Shown here one piece after another: positions 1 to 5,575 of a DNA stretch of 12,728 nt. Source of the stretch: DASVBJ01 sp036375895. GTDB taxonomy: Bacteria > Actinomycetota > Actinomycetes > JACCUZ01. A program made the position numbers and the translations under genes. Positions within the stretch are counted from its first letter, which is position 1. Every line of letters starts with the position of its first letter. The notes beneath the pieces are model-generated. The model saw nothing but the letters and a program-made list of their open reading frames with translations, made no database searches and was not told the origin of the DNA. The DNA lies in the NCBI GenBank assembly GCA_036375895.1, contig DASVBJ010000347.1, positions 1 to 12,728 on the forward strand, read 5' to 3'.

Positions 1-528
1 CTCGGCGACACCGAGATCACCTCGCTCAACGACCGCAAGCTGACCATGCTCCGGCGGGACCAGATCGGCTTCATCTTCCAGTCGTTCAACCTCCTGCCGA
101 CCCTGACGGCCGCGGAGAACATCGAGCTGCCCCTGCGGATCGCCGGCCGTAAGCCGGACCCGCTCTGGGTCCGCTCGATCGTCGAGACGGTCGGCCTCAC
201 CGACCGCCTCGAGCACAAGCCGTCGGAGCTCTCCGGCGGGCAGCAGCAGCGGGTCGCGGCAGCGCGAGCCCTGGCCAGCCGGCCGCAGGTCGTGTTCGCC
301 GACGAGCCGACCGGCGCGCTCGACTCGCGCTCCGGCTCCGAGCTGCTCGGCTTCCTGAAGGGCGCCGTCCGCGACCTCGGTCAGACCGTGGTCATGGTCA
401 CCCACGACCCGGTGGCCGCGAGCTACGCCGACCGGGTCCTGTTCCTTGCCGACGGCTCCATCGTCGACGAGATGTCCGACCCGACGGCCGACGCCGTCTT
501 CGACTACATGAAGCACCTGGGGGCCTGA
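1..528 (+). CDS. ABC transporter ATP-binding protein, 5' partial (MacB/LolD type)
   Basis: ATPase subunit of an ABC transporter of the MacB/LolD class; it would hydrolyse ATP at the cytoplasmic face to drive the permease encoded next to it. The reading frame is open from base 1, so the start and the Walker A loop lie upstream of the window. Visible in order: the Q-loop in FIFQSFNLLP, the signature LSGGQQQR, Walker B with its catalytic Glu in VVFADEPTGALD, and the H-loop in VMVTHD. The phrase DEPTGALDS and the short C-terminus are typical of ATPases that pair with FtsX-like permeases. The stop is 4 bp before the permease ATG, so the two are co-transcribed and probably translationally coupled. 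The substrate cannot be read from sequence. Family assignment is firm; about 60 residues are estimated to be missing. Confidence 0.95.
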   Translation, partial: LGDTEITSLNDRKLTMLRRDQIGFIFQSFNLLPTLTAAENIELPLRIAGRKPDPLWVRSIVETVGLTDRLEHKPSELSGGQQQRVAAARALASRPQVVFADEPTGALDSRSGSELLGFLKGAVRDLGQTVVMVTHDPVAASYADRVLFLADGSIVDEMSDPTADAVFDYMKHLGA

Positions 529-532
529 CGCC

Positions 533-3076
533 ATGTTCACCGCCACCCTCCGCGGGATGCTGGCGCACAAGCTGCGCCTGGTCCTGACGACGACCTCGAT
601 CGCGCTCGGTGTCGCGTTCCTGGCCGGGACACTCATGCTCACCGACACGATGAAGCTGGCGTTCGACCAGCTCTTCGGCAAGGTCTCCTCCGGCACCGAC
701 GCCGTCGTCCGCGAGGAGTCCGCCTACACCCAATCTGCCGGCATCGGCGTCAGCCGGGCGCCGATCGACGCATCCGTGGTCGCCAAGGTGCGCGCCGTGG
801 ACGGCGTCGCGGCGGCCGAGGGTTCGGTCAGTGGCTACGCGCTGCTCACCGACACCTCCGGCAAGGCCGTGCTGACCAGCGGCGGCGCGCCCACCATGGG
901 CTACAGCATGCCGCGCGACACCGGGCTGCGCGGCGACGTGAACCTGCGCTCGGGCCACGCGCCGCGCGGCCCGCACGAGGTGGCGATCGACGCCAGCTCG
1001 GCGGAGGACCACGACATCGCGCTGGGCTCGAACATCAAGGTCCTGTTCCGCGGTCCGACCGAGGAGTTCACCGTCGTCGGCACCGTCGGCTACGGCAACG
1101 AGAAGGACCTCGGCGGGACGAGCGCGGCGTACTTCGAGCCGGCGACCGCGCAGCGGGTGCTGGGCGAGCCGGGGAAGTTCGACGAGATCCAGGTGCGGGC
1201 CGCTGACGGCGTCAGTGACACCGTGCTGGCCAAGCGGCTGGACGCCGCGGTGCCGGACGGCGCCGAGGCGGTCACCGGGAAGCAGGTCGCCGACGAGGCA
1301 TCCGACGCGGTCAACAGCCAGTTCGCGTTCCTCAACGTGATGTTCATGATCTTCGCGGGGATCGCGCTGTTCGTCGGCTCGTTCATCATCTGGAACACGT
1401 TCACGATGATCGTGACCCAGCGGACCCGCGAGATCGCGCTGCTGCGGGCGGTCGGAGCGACCCGGCGCCAGATCAAGCGCAGCCTGCTGCTGGAGGCCGG
1501 CCTGCTCGGCGTCTCGGCCTCGGCGATCGGCGTGGTCCTCGGGGCCGGTGTCGCGAAGGGGCTCAACGCCCTGATGTCGGTGCTCGGCTTCAGCCTGCCG
1601 AGCACGTCGCTTCAGATCGCCCCGCGCACCATCTGGATCTCCCTGCTCGTCGGCACCGCCGTGACGGTGGTCGCGGCGATGGTGCCCGCCCGCCGGGCGA
1701 CCAAGGTGCTGCCGGTCGAGGCGCTGCGCGACGCGACCCCGGGTGCCAGGCGCCCGTCGCGGCTGCGCGCAGCCGTCGGCACGGTCCTGACCGCAGGCGG
1801 TGTCTTCGCGATCCTCCAGGGGCTGTACGGCGGCGCCGGGGGGAAGCTGGTCCTGCTGGGCATCGCGGCCACCCTGTTCGGCGTCATCACGCTCTCGCAG
1901 CTGGCGGCCCGGCCGCTGGCGGCGCTGATCGGCTCACCGCTGCGGTGGCGGGGAGTCCAGGGTGACCTGGCCCGGCAGAACGCGATGCGCAACCCGCGTC
2001 GCACGGCCTCGACCGCTGCGGCCTTGATGATCGGCCTGACCCTGGTCGTGAGCATGGGTGTGTTCGCCTCGTCGTTCAAGGCGTCCATCGCACCGGTCCT
2101 GAAGAACTCGACGAACGCCGACCTGTACGTCACCTCGGCGAGCTCCCAGTCCGGCGGCTACAGCCCGGAGGCCACTCGCGCCGTCGCTGACGTGCCCGGC
2201 GTGGCCGCGGTGTCGCCGAGCTGGTGGGGCCAGGCCCGGATCGACGGCGAGGGCGTGAGCTACTCCTCGGTGGACCCGGCGACGGTGCAGAAGGCGTTCA
2301 ACCTCGACGTCGTCTCCGGCTCCGCGAAGAGCCTCGGCAATGACGGCATCCTGGTGACGCCGGACGCGGCGAAGTCGCACGGCTGGAAGGTCGGCGACAC
2401 CGTGCCCGTGGAGTTCGCGGCCACCGGGGCCAAGGCCCTGCAAGTCCGCGGGATCTTCGACTACAACCGCGTTCTCGAGAGCGACTACCTGATCAGCCTC
2501 GCCACCCAGCAGGCCAATGAGGGAGACCGGCTCGACGGCACCACGCCGGTGATGCTGGACCGTGGCGCGGACGTGGACACCGTCAAGGACCGCATCACCG
2601 CGGCCCTGGCGGACCACCCGGACGCCAAGGTCCTCGACCAGAAGGGGTTCGAGCAGGAGATCGGCGGCTTCGTCGACAAGCTGCTGGCCTTCGTGTCGGC
2701 GATGCTGCTGCTGGCGGTGGTCATCGCACTGCTCGGCATCGTCAACACGCTGGCACTGTCGGTGTTCGAGCGGACCCGCGAGCTGGGCCTGCTGCGCGCC
2801 GTCGGCATGACGCGCAGCCAGGTGCGGTCGATGGTCCGCTGGGAGTCGGTGGTGATCTCGCTGATCGGAGCCGCGCTCGGTGCCGGTCTCGGGATCGGGC
2901 TGGGGCTGGCGCTGGCACAGTCGCTCAAGGGCGACGGGGTCACCGAGCTGGCCGTCCCGGTCGCCCAGGTCGCGGCGTACGTCGTGGGTGCCGCCCTCGC
3001 CGGCGTCCTCGCGGCGGTGGGGCCGGCGCGGTCGGCGGCCAAGGTCGACGTCCTCAAGGCGGTGGTCACCGACTGA
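533..3076 (+). CDS. FtsX-like (MacB-type) ABC transporter permease
   Basis: Large 847-residue permease with two FtsX domains in one chain, the usual actinobacterial form. An N-terminal helix (about residues 15-36) is followed by an extracytoplasmic domain (about 37-265). The first FtsX core has helices near 268-290, 317-340 and 366-388 and the cytoplasmic motif RTREIALLRAVGATRRQI between them. Two linker helices lie near 413-455. A second helix near 493-512 follows NAMRNPRRTAS, then a second extracytoplasmic domain, then the second FtsX core with helices near 717-740, 770-800 and 807-832 and the repeated motif RTRELGLLRAVGMTRSQV. This mechanotransmission architecture moves substrates or lipoproteins outside the membrane rather than importing solutes. 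It starts with ATG 4 bp after the ATPase stop. The substrate is unknown; antimicrobial-peptide export or envelope lipid/lipoprotein handling are the common roles. Confidence 0.95.
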   Translation: MFTATLRGMLAHKLRLVLTTTSIALGVAFLAGTLMLTDTMKLAFDQLFGKVSSGTDAVVREESAYTQSAGIGVSRAPIDASVVAKVRAVDGVAAAEGSVSGYALLTDTSGKAVLTSGGAPTMGYSMPRDTGLRGDVNLRSGHAPRGPHEVAIDASSAEDHDIALGSNIKVLFRGPTEEFTVVGTVGYGNEKDLGGTSAAYFEPATAQRVLGEPGKFDEIQVRAADGVSDTVLAKRLDAAVPDGAEAVTGKQVADEASDAVNSQFAFLNVMFMIFAGIALFVGSFIIWNTFTMIVTQRTREIALLRAVGATRRQIKRSLLLEAGLLGVSASAIGVVLGAGVAKGLNALMSVLGFSLPSTSLQIAPRTIWISLLVGTAVTVVAAMVPARRATKVLPVEALRDATPGARRPSRLRAAVGTVLTAGGVFAILQGLYGGAGGKLVLLGIAATLFGVITLSQLAARPLAALIGSPLRWRGVQGDLARQNAMRNPRRTASTAAALMIGLTLVVSMGVFASSFKASIAPVLKNSTNADLYVTSASSQSGGYSPEATRAVADVPGVAAVSPSWWGQARIDGEGVSYSSVDPATVQKAFNLDVVSGSAKSLGNDGILVTPDAAKSHGWKVGDTVPVEFAATGAKALQVRGIFDYNRVLESDYLISLATQQANEGDRLDGTTPVMLDRGADVDTVKDRITAALADHPDAKVLDQKGFEQEIGGFVDKLLAFVSAMLLLAVVIALLGIVNTLALSVFERTRELGLLRAVGMTRSQVRSMVRWESVVISLIGAALGAGLGIGLGLALAQSLKGDGVTELAVPVAQVAAYVVGAALAGVLAAVGPARSAAKVDVLKAVVTD

Positions 3077-3105
3077 TCGGACAGCTCGCCCGGCACCTGT
3101 TCGAA

Positions 3106-3148
3106 GCTGCGGAGCCCAGGCCCTTTGAAGGGGTCTGGGCTCCGCAGC
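3106..3148 (+). terminator. Hairpin terminator after the ABC permease gene
   Basis: Long inverted repeat 29 bp after the permease stop. The arm at 3106-3123 (gctgcggagcccag then gccc) pairs with 3131-3148, giving an 18-bp stem with a loop of about 7 nt. The one non-Watson-Crick pair (G3120 with T3134) is a G-U wobble in the plus transcript but a C-A mismatch in the minus transcript, so the hairpin suits the plus-strand gene. No T-run follows, as is common for actinobacterial terminators. Confidence 0.75.
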
Positions 3149-3189
3149 ATTGGGCGGTGGTGGTCTCCGCCGACGACCCGAGCCTGGAA

Positions 3190-3232
3190 GTTGCGGAGCT
3201 GAGGCATCACGAACGGATGCGGGCTCCGCAGC
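3190..3232 (+). terminator. Second, related hairpin in the convergent gap
   Basis: Arms gttgcggagc (3190-3199) and gctccgcagc (3223-3232) pair over 10 bp with one T-G wobble. The inner arms gcatc (3204-3208) and gatgc (3216-3220) close the tip, leaving a small asymmetric internal loop. The outer arms and overall length match the hairpin at 3106-3148. It lies 17 bp past the stop of the minus-strand DUF559-like gene, so it may act for both strands, though the wobble favours the plus transcript. No T-run is seen. Confidence 0.5.
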
Positions 3233-3248
3233 CTCGTGCCGTGCGAGG

Positions 3249-4019
3249 TCATGCCGGCAGGGTCAGGTCGCGGGCGAACAGTGGCGGCAGCCAGAGGTCC
3301 TCGCGTTTCGCCGCCGCCATCCGCTGCAGCCGCGCCTCGACGGCAGGATCGGGTCGCCAGCCGCGAACGTGCAACGCCCGGGCTGTTCGCAGTACGGCGC
3401 GCGGGGAGTCGTGCCGTACGACGTGCGAGGCGATGTCGACGACCAACCGGCCGCTCGCGGTGAGGCGGAACCGCCGCTCGTCATCCGCGTCCTGCGCCAG
3501 CTGGTCGAGATGCTGCACGCCATTGATCTCGACCGTGACAGCCCACTCCTCGAAATCCGCGTCGAGGTAGTAGTGGCCGTTTGGGTGCCTCACCTTCCGC
3601 TGACGAGTCGGAGTCGGCAGGCCGGCGCGCCGGATGCCGCTGCTCCACTCGAGCTCCGGCAGCGAGTGGGCGCCCCCGCCGACGTCGCCGATCGTCTCGA
3701 GGATCAGCGCGCGCCGGGGCAGGGTGGGGAGCAGCCGGACAACCTGAAGCAGGTCAGCGGGGCTGACGAGCCGCTGCTGCACGACAGCTGCGATCAAGGC
3801 CCGGCACCGGCCCGCCGTACCCGCTTGCGACGCGGCGTCGACTGCCGCGCGGTGCTGGCGCTGCCGTGGCGGCCGTCGCAGGGTGAGGACCTGGTCCGGG
3901 CCGAGGTGCGTGCTCTCCCGGACCACCACGTGGATGCGGTTGTCCTTCAGGCCGCGGCGCCCCTGCCCGTGCTCGGCGACCACGTGGATCACTTCGGTCT
4001 CGAAGCACCACCTCCGCAA
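3249..4019 (-). CDS. DUF559-type endonuclease-fold protein, apparently N-terminally truncated
   Basis: The C-terminal half carries a DUF559/Vsr-like restriction-endonuclease-fold core: GGAHSLPELEW, then YYLDADFEEWAVTVEINGVQH with acidic residues on adjacent strands, then DDERR and RLVVDI. Full-length actinobacterial relatives, as I recall them, are about 300-330 residues and begin with a winged-helix AbiEi-antitoxin-like domain; here the homologous part starts only near FETEVIHVV. The frame has no ATG: a TTG at 4019 gives 256 residues and a GTG at 3992 gives 247, neither with a well-spaced Shine-Dalgarno. The response regulator stop lies just 32 bp upstream, so no room remains for the missing domain. 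It may be a decaying remnant joined to the regulator by deletion, or a short co-transcribed product. Nuclease activity is inferred from fold only. Confidence 0.6.
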   Translation of the reverse strand: MRRWCFETEVIHVVAEHGQGRRGLKDNRIHVVVRESTHLGPDQVLTLRRPPRQRQHRAAVDAASQAGTAGRCRALIAAVVQQRLVSPADLLQVVRLLPTLPRRALILETIGDVGGGAHSLPELEWSSGIRRAGLPTPTRQRKVRHPNGHYYLDADFEEWAVTVEINGVQHLDQLAQDADDERRFRLTASGRLVVDIASHVVRHDSPRAVLRTARALHVRGWRPDPAVEARLQRMAAAKREDLWLPPLFARDLTLPA

Positions 4020-4051
4020 CTCCAGGAGGACGGGGCGGGTGCGGCTGGCTG

Positions 4052-4717
4052 TCAGCGGGTTGCCTCGAGGAACGCGAGCACCGCCATCACCCGCCGGTTG
4101 ACCTCACCCTCCTCGACCAGGCCGAGCTTCTGGAAGACCGACCCGATGTGCTTCTCGACGGCTCGCTCGCTCATGAACAGCGTCTTGGCGATCGTCGCGT
4201 TGTTGCGCCCGGTGGCCATCTCGGCCAGCACCTCGCGCTCACGTTCGGTGAGGCCCAGCAGCGGCGACGACGCCTCGCTGGACTTGCGCGCCATCAGGCC
4301 CTCGACCACCTTCGGGTCCAGCGCGGAGCCGCCGCGGGCGACCTCGTGCAGGGCCCGCACCAGCTCGTCCAGCTGCGACACCCGCTCCTTCAGCAGGTAC
4401 CCCAACCCGGCCACACCGTCCTCGAGGAGCTCGAACGCGTAGTCCTCCTCGACGTACTGCGAGAGCACCACCACCCCGGTCGTCGGGTACTCGGCCCGGA
4501 TCCGCTTCGCGGCCTCGATGCCCTCCATGGTGTGCGTCGGCGGCATCCGGATGTCGGTGAGCACGGCGTCGGGCCGGTGGGTGGCGACTGCCTTCAGCAG
4601 CGAGTTGGGGTCGGCTACAGTCTCGACGAGCTCGATGTCGTCGGCCTCGGCGAGCAGGGCCGCGACGCCCTCGCGGACGAGGTAGTTGTCGTCGGCGAAG
4701 ACGACGCGCAGCGGCAT
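4052..4717 (-). CDS. NarL/FixJ-family response regulator (REC + LuxR HTH)
   Basis: Two-component response regulator of 221 residues. The receiver domain (about 1-120) has the acidic pair D9-D10, phospho-acceptor D55 in LTDIRMPP, S86 in VVVLSQ and K110, so all phosphotransfer residues are present. A LuxR-type helix-turn-helix follows at about 155-200 (LTEREREVLAEMATGRNN, then SERAVEKHIGSVFQKLGL). A short insertion after the phospho-Asp loop (PPTHTMEG) is typical of one actinobacterial subgroup. No histidine kinase gene lies in the window; relatives are often linked to a kinase and FtsX-type transporters, so the partner may lie left of base 1 (inference). The ATG at 4717 sits 6 nt after a TACAGT -10 box with no Shine-Dalgarno, suggesting a leaderless mRNA. 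The DUF559-like remnant lies directly downstream. Confidence 0.95.
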   Translation of the reverse strand: MPLRVVFADDNYLVREGVAALLAEADDIELVETVADPNSLLKAVATHRPDAVLTDIRMPPTHTMEGIEAAKRIRAEYPTTGVVVLSQYVEEDYAFELLEDGVAGLGYLLKERVSQLDELVRALHEVARGGSALDPKVVEGLMARKSSEASSPLLGLTEREREVLAEMATGRNNATIAKTLFMSERAVEKHIGSVFQKLGLVEEGEVNRRVMAVLAFLEATR

Positions 4718-4723
4718 GCTCGG

Positions 4724-4729
4724 ACTGTA
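4724..4729 (-). promoter_or_regulatory. -10 box (TACAGT) of a leaderless promoter for the response regulator
   Basis: TACAGT on the minus strand ends 6 nt before the ATG at 4717, which would place transcription start at or next to the start codon. No recognisable -35 hexamer is present, which is common in high-GC actinobacteria. The same hexamer occurs before the beta-propeller gene. Confidence 0.5.
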
Positions 4730-4756
4730 GACCCGCGCTCCGCACCTGGTACGACG

Positions 4757-4793
4757 AGAAGCCCGCCCCAGACCGGGTCTGGGACGGGCTTCT
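4757..4793 (-). terminator. Strong hairpin terminator of the small-ORF operon
   Basis: Near-perfect palindrome: agaagcccg-cccagac (from 4757) pairs with gtctggg-cgggcttct (to 4793), a stem of 17 bp with a 3-nt loop. The single odd pair, 4766 with 4784, is G-U in the minus-strand RNA but C-A in the plus-strand RNA, so the hairpin fits a minus transcript. It begins 11 bp after the stop of the second small ORF and insulates the response regulator promoter. No T-run follows. Confidence 0.75.
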
Positions 4794-4804
4794 GCGGCGT
4801 TCTG

Positions 4805-4909
4805 TCAGGACTTGCGCCATCGGCGGGTCGAGCCGAAGCCTTTGCGGATCCTGGTGTGGCGCTCGTCGATCAGGCGGGTGGTCATGGTGTGGTCGAGGCT
4901 GGTGAACAT
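4805..4909 (-). CDS. Small basic protein, 34 residues, second gene of micro-operon
   Basis: Not recognised. The ORF starts with ATG at 4909 (MFTSLDHTMTTRLIDERH...), has an Arg/Lys-rich C-terminus ending TRRWRKS, and contains no cysteine or membrane segment. A Shine-Dalgarno (GAGGAG) overlaps the stop of the upstream small ORF and is well spaced from the ATG; an internal Met at residue 9 is a possible second start. Third codon positions are almost all G or C (exceptions AAA and CGA), as in the real genes nearby. The stop is followed 11 bp later by the hairpin at 4757-4793. Intergenic distance to the first small ORF is 10 bp. The C-terminus could bind nucleic acid or an acidic partner, but that is inference from charge only. 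Confidence 0.6.
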   Translation of the reverse strand: MFTSLDHTMTTRLIDERHTRIRKGFGSTRRWRKS

Positions 4910-4919
4910 CGTGGGCTCC

Positions 4920-5012
4920 TCAGAAGGGCAGGGTGCGTCCGGACGGTGACCGCAGGTCCAGCGAGGTCTGGCTCGGCCGGGTGGGGCGCTTGGTGATCTG
5001 CTGCTGCCTCAT
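4920..5012 (-). CDS. Small polar protein, 30 residues, first gene of micro-operon
   Basis: Not recognised. The ORF begins MRQQQITKRPTRP and ends SGRTLPF; it is rich in Gln, Arg, Thr, Ser and Pro and probably disordered, with no cysteine, signal peptide or membrane segment. A textbook Shine-Dalgarno AGGGAGG (5019-5025) sits 6 nt before the ATG, and a possible -10 box TACTTT lies at 5048-5053. Codon third positions follow the genomic G/C preference. It is followed at 10 bp by the 34-residue ORF. Shine-Dalgarno sites on both ORFs plus the downstream terminator make a real micro-operon likely. A leader peptide is possible but there is no larger gene before the terminator for it to control. Confidence 0.55.
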   Translation of the reverse strand: MRQQQITKRPTRPSQTSLDLRSPSGRTLPF

Positions 5013-5047
5013 GGCCGTCCTCCCTGCTGGTTCCTGCTGACATCTCG

Positions 5048-5053
5048 AAAGTA
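5048..5053 (-). promoter_or_regulatory. Possible -10 box (TACTTT) of the small-ORF operon
   Basis: TACTTT on the minus strand lies 35 nt before the first small ORF's ATG, leaving a 5' leader of roughly 29 nt that contains the Shine-Dalgarno. No convincing -35 hexamer is seen at 17-18 bp. Confidence 0.3.
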
Positions 5054-5174
5054 GGAAGGAGCGGTCGCCCCGACGACCGAGTCACCCGCCCGGTCCCTGC
5101 GGGCTGAGCGCACACGTCGAGGGGTGGTGACCGCACCCCGCCAGGGGCGCAGGCCTCGCGCCGGGCCGCTGCCG

Positions 5175-5180
5175 CAGACT
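5175..5180 (+). promoter_or_regulatory. -10-like box (CAGACT) before the DUF167 gene
   Basis: CAGACT ends 6 nt before the GTG at 5187, matching the leaderless layout seen at other starts in this window. It deviates from TANNNT at position 1. This spacing is the main reason for preferring GTG 5187 as the start. Confidence 0.4.
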
Positions 5181-5186
5181 GGGGGA

Positions 5187-5456
5187 GTGCGGATCGCCAT
5201 CAGGGTGCGTCCGGGGGCCTCCCGGACCGAGGTGGCCGGGGCGTACGGCGATGCGCTGGTCGTCCGGGTCGGCGCCAGGGCGGTCGACGGTGCGGCGACC
5301 GAGGCGGCGCTGGCCGCCGTGGCCGACGCGTTCGGGGTACGCCGGCGGCAGGTGACCCTGGTCAGCGGCGCCACCAGCCGGGACAAGGTGGTCGACGTGA
5401 CGGGCGACGAGGCCGTGCTGACGGCCCGGTTGGTCGCTCTGCGTGACGGAGCCTGA
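5187..5456 (+). CDS. DUF167 (YggU-family) protein
   Basis: Small conserved protein of 89 residues. It opens directly with the family's N-terminal strand VRIAIRVRPGASRTEV, then AYGDALVVRVGARAVDGAATEAAL (the hallmark 'vdGkAN' position is AVDGAAT), and ends with RRRQVTLVSGATSRDKVVDV, the second conserved block. The family is widespread and often lies near yggT, yggS or divIVA genes; its molecular function is not established. I chose GTG 5187 because the domain begins there and a -10-like box sits 6 nt upstream. A GTG at 5124 would add 21 residues rich in Pro, Arg and Gly that do not look like part of the fold. The gene ends 119 bp before the DksA-like gene, which has its own promoter. Confidence 0.85.
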   Translation: MRIAIRVRPGASRTEVAGAYGDALVVRVGARAVDGAATEAALAAVADAFGVRRRQVTLVSGATSRDKVVDVTGDEAVLTARLVALRDGA

Positions 5457-5498
5457 GCAGTCAGGTAAACCTGCAGGTCATCAAACCGGCGTGCCCAG

Positions 5499-5527
5499 TT
5501 GTGACTCCTCGGTCGGAGACCTATCCT
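5499..5527 (+). promoter_or_regulatory. Sigma-70-type promoter for the DksA-like gene
   Basis: TTGTGA (5499-5504) and TATCCT (5522-5527) are separated by 17 bp, the best -35/-10 pair in the window. Predicted transcription start is near 5534, giving a leader of about 42 nt with an AAGGGGG Shine-Dalgarno just before the ATG at 5576. Confidence 0.6.
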
Positions 5528-5575
5528 TCCCGCACCAATCGCGACCTTGGTCGTCGCCTGCTCAAGGGGGCCGTC

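Noticed and set aside
3150..4442. Plus-strand 430-codon frame across the minus-strand genes
   Set aside because: It overlaps the response regulator and DUF559-like genes, which have clear motifs, and starts inside the hairpin region.
5462..5473. Short inverted repeat caggt-aa-aacctg-like just after the DUF167 stop as an operator
   Set aside because: Arms are only 5 bp and it lies upstream of the -35 without a second copy; chance cannot be excluded.
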